Source of the DNA: Streptomyces sp. NBC_00178
Lineage (GTDB): Bacteria > Actinomycetota > Actinomycetes > Streptomycetales > Streptomycetaceae
Assembly: GCF_036206005.1 (NCBI RefSeq)
Contig: NZ_CP108143.1
Coordinates: 3,672,001 to 3,736,000 of the forward strand
DNA: 64,000 nt
Reading direction: 5' to 3'
In this document: one piece after another, positions 63,540 through 64,000 of the stretch
How the letters are laid out: each line of letters starts with the position of its first letter
Position numbering within the stretch: position 1 is the first letter of the stretch
Translations under genes and position numbers: made by a program
The notes under the pieces: model-generated
Databases searched by the model: none
What the model was told of the DNA's origin: nothing
What the model saw: only the letters and a program-made list of their open reading frames with translations

Positions 63540-64000
63540 CGCCGCGCTCGTCGCTCGAGTTGTGCACAGGTCCCACTTCGAAGCTGATTCCTGGCTAACT
63601 CTGAGTGGTAGTAGTAGTAGGTCCTGTGGAAACCGTGGATAACGTCATTTGCGCAGGTCAGCCTCGGTTTTTTGTCCACCGACCCTGTGGGTGGCACCGG
63701 TGGACAACCGGGCACTTCTGTGGACACACGAAAGTTCTGCACACCCGATGCACAGGGCGGGGTGACTTCTCCCCAGGGCCGTCCCCAGGTTTACCCCCGT
63801 TCCCCACAGCCGAACCTCGGGCCCTGGTGTGACGCCTTTCACTCTTGGCAGTGAAGGCGGGTGTCGGGTTGCCGAACAGTGGACAGGCGTGTGGAGAAGC
63901 TGGGGACAAGAGCGACTGGCCTGTGGGGTGTCGGTGGACAACTGAAGCGAGGCCCTGTGGACGAAAAATCTGTCCACAGGCTGTGGATCATCGTTGACCA
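63540..64000. other. oriC: oriC (left part, cut by window end)
   Basis: About ten DnaA boxes in 440 bp between dnaN and the window end, where dnaA would follow. Sites: TTGTGCACA 63561; TTATCCACG (minus) 63635-63643; TTGTCCACC 63673-63681; TTGTCCACC (minus) 63700-63708; GTGTCCACA (minus) 63720-63728; CTGTCCACT (minus) 63879-63887; TTCTCCACA (minus) 63891-63899; TTGTCCACC (minus) 63934-63942; TCGTCCACA (minus) 63957-63965; CTGTCCACA 63971-63979; TGATCCACA (minus) 63983-63991. Mostly minus-strand orientation in the right part. Confidence 0.9.

Overview
This is a high-GC actinobacterial chromosome segment that reads as Streptomyces. The signs are gene content and order, frequent GTG starts with GTGA/ATGA stop-start overlaps, TTGTCCACA-type DnaA boxes, and the 14-bp parS palindrome GTTTCACGTGAAAC. 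The right end runs into oriC: dnaN, gnd, recF, the dciA-like DUF721 gene, gyrB, gyrA and a DUF3566 gene lie leftward of a cluster of DnaA boxes at about 63.56-64.0 kb. No insertion sequence, prophage, CRISPR array or biosynthetic cluster was found; this is core chromosome-arm-proximal-to-origin DNA with a few accessory islands.

Layout. 0-5.3 kb: PadR regulator with an ABC ATPase and FtsX-type permease, then the proteasome activator bpa/pafE. 5.7-11.2 kb: quinone oxidoreductase, a two-helix RCK potassium channel, and the molybdenum-cofactor pair moeA (with a long repetitive N-terminus) and mobA-like. 11.3-15.7 kb: branched-chain 2-oxoacid dehydrogenase E2, E1-beta and E1-alpha (bkd), divergent from an Lrp/AsnC regulator. 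15.7-25.1 kb: phenylacetate catabolism, with a TetR regulator (PaaR-like), paaN, and paaABCDE, split by a three-gene overlapping operon (DUF5819, HTTM, TrmH/SpoU). 25.5-31.5 kb: rhodanese, J-domain protein, DUF2252 protein, membrane protein with divergent MarR, HxlR with divergent azoreductase. 32.2 kb: tRNA-Leu. 32.6-40.7 kb: the growth and division signalling operon fhaA-fhaB-pstP-ftsW/rodA-pbpA-pknB. 40.8-43.8 kb: two class E sortases, pabA/trpG-type amidotransferase and a small membrane protein. 43.9-48.0 kb: DUF881 protein, crgA, rhomboid protease, cyclophilin, DUF5324 protein. 48.3-53.6 kb: tRNA-Ala, HTH protein, second Ser/Thr kinase, secreted protein, DLW-39 small protein, DUF6344 protein, tRNA-Ile. 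53.6-64 kb: gyrA to oriC.

How it works together. The right half holds replication initiation and supercoiling (dnaN, recF, gyrAB, oriC) beside cell-wall and division control (PknB kinase, PstP phosphatase, FHA adaptors, FtsW/PBP pair, CrgA). The left half holds catabolism (Bkd, Paa) and transport. Three parS sites spread over 40 kb indicate the ParB-loaded origin domain.

Regulatory highlights read directly from sequence. An identical 18-bp operator lies before paaN and before paaA, with a one-mismatch 14-bp core copy before the bkd operon/regulator. A DnaA box lies within 21-44 bp of each of these three operators. A compact DnaA-box cluster follows crgA. The PadR and MarR genes look leaderless, each with a perfect inverted repeat at its promoter.
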